Part shown: positions 6,587 through 7,146 of the stretch, in pieces
How the letters are laid out: each line of letters begins with the position of its first letter
How positions within the stretch are numbered: position 1 is the first letter of the stretch
Origin: Rhodocyclaceae bacterium
Lineage (GTDB): Bacteria > Pseudomonadota > Gammaproteobacteria > Burkholderiales > Rhodocyclaceae
DNA length: 7,146 bases
Assembly (NCBI GenBank): GCA_025361105.1
Contig: JANYAW010000189.1
Span: 1-7,146 of the forward strand
Reading direction: 5' to 3'
Position numbers and translations under genes: made by a program
Notes under the pieces: generated by a model
Databases searched by the model: none
What the model was told of the DNA's origin: nothing
Seen by the model: the letters and a program-made list of their open reading frames with translations, nothing else

Positions 6587-7146
6587 ATGAACTACTTGAG
6601 CCTTGACGCGCTAGCGTCGTACTGGTCGTTTGCCGAGCTTGGCACCAATCTGGTCGTCTTCATGAATATTGTCGGCGCGCTCATTCTCGGGCTGGTCGTC
6701 GGCTACGAGCGTTCCTACCACGGTCGCGCCGCTGGCATGCGTACCTATGGCCTAGTCTGCATGGCATCCGCCGCACTCACCGCAATATTCGGCTATCCCG
6801 AATATTGGTATGGCGGCCACTACGCCGGGATGCAATACGTGAGTATTTCGCAAGTCATCCAAGGTATCGTCACCGGCGTCGGCTTCCTCGGCGCGGGCGT
6901 GATCATGCAAGAAGGATTCAGCATCAGCGGCCTGACCACCGCTGCCTCAATCTGGGCTTCATCGGCGATAGGCATCCTGGTCGGCGTCGGTTTCTATCCT
7001 GCGGCAATTTTGCTCACCCTGCTCTCGGCAGTGAGTATGTTGTGGCTTTCAAAACTCGAAGGCTGGCTACCTTCACGCCCGGCAGTTGCCGTGACTCTGC
7101 ACTTCAAAACCGACTACGTTCCGCGCCAAGATTTGCTGCGCAATTT
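6587..7146 (+). CDS. MgtC/SapB-family membrane protein, N-terminal part (runs off right edge)
   Basis: 186 complete codons plus two bases; the 3' end is outside the window. The start is an ATG at 6587 directly preceded by an in-frame TAA, so no longer form is possible. The ribosome binding site is weak (AAGG about 12 bases upstream). Family motifs are GLVVGYERSYHGRAAGMRT (35-53), GIVTGVGFLGAGVIM (93-107) and GLTTAASIWASSAIGILVG (115-133), matching the conserved MgtC pattern of GxxxGxER...AGxRT, GxGFLGAG and GLTTAA. Hydrophobic segments lie at about 20-40, 54-69, 87-107, 115-136 and 137-155, giving a five-segment inner-membrane domain. A soluble C-terminal part begins near 165 (AVAVTLHFKTDY) and is cut. 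MgtC proteins are linked to growth in low magnesium, acid tolerance and ATP synthase control in pathogens; the role of this environmental-type homologue is unknown. The 20-base gap and shared strand suggest it belongs to the operon of the EAL and persulfide dioxygenase genes. Confidence 0.92.
   Translation, partial: MNYLSLDALASYWSFAELGTNLVVFMNIVGALILGLVVGYERSYHGRAAGMRTYGLVCMASAALTAIFGYPEYWYGGHYAGMQYVSISQVIQGIVTGVGFLGAGVIMQEGFSISGLTTAASIWASSAIGILVGVGFYPAAILLTLLSAVSMLWLSKLEGWLPSRPAVAVTLHFKTDYVPRQDLLRN

Noticed and set aside
1..7146. CRISPR array, tRNA, rRNA, transposase, phage or plasmid signatures
   Set aside because: No regularly spaced repeats, RNA gene motifs or mobile-element proteins were seen on either strand.

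Overview
The window looks like chromosomal DNA from a Gram-negative bacterium, most likely a proteobacterium, possibly a betaproteobacterium. The reasons are compact gene packing, moderate GC (judged by eye, not computed), Shine-Dalgarno starts, sigma70-like promoters, a periplasmic molybdenum hydroxylase with a twin-arginine leader, an inner-membrane GGDEF/EAL protein, and a persulfide dioxygenase-rhodanese fusion. The assignment is inferred from gene content only.

The window divides at an intergenic control region (2942-3154). Leftward from it, on the minus strand, runs a transcription unit: a [2Fe-2S] small subunit (2486-2941), a TAT-exported molybdopterin-binding large subunit of the isoquinoline 1-oxidoreductase (IorAB) type (287-2476), and, 64 bases further on, the first 74 codons of an HMG-CoA reductase (1-222) that runs off the left edge. 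Rightward, on the plus strand, runs a second compact unit: a membrane-bound PAS-GGDEF-EAL protein (3155-5461) whose GGDEF site is degenerate while its EAL site looks intact, so it is probably a c-di-GMP phosphodiesterase; a persulfide dioxygenase fused to a rhodanese (5436-6566), which starts inside the end of the EAL gene; and, 20 bases later, an MgtC/SapB-family membrane protein (6587-7146, cut by the right edge).

The control region holds a good sigma70-like promoter candidate for each direction. It also holds an 8-base perfect inverted repeat whose left arm abuts the -35 box of the leftward promoter, a plausible site for a regulator or a stem-loop. The left unit suggests periplasmic oxidation of an unknown aldehyde or N-heterocycle, plus a mevalonate-forming enzyme. 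The right unit joins c-di-GMP turnover to persulfide/thiosulfate sulfur chemistry and a membrane protein of a family linked to magnesium and acid stress.

No rRNA, tRNA, CRISPR array, insertion sequence, phage gene or convincing rho-independent terminator was seen. No gene-free stretch exceeds 213 bases. I found no clearly novel multi-gene system. The least ordinary points are the translational overlap of the c-di-GMP and persulfide genes, the HMG-CoA reductase next to a molybdenum hydroxylase, and the divergent control region.
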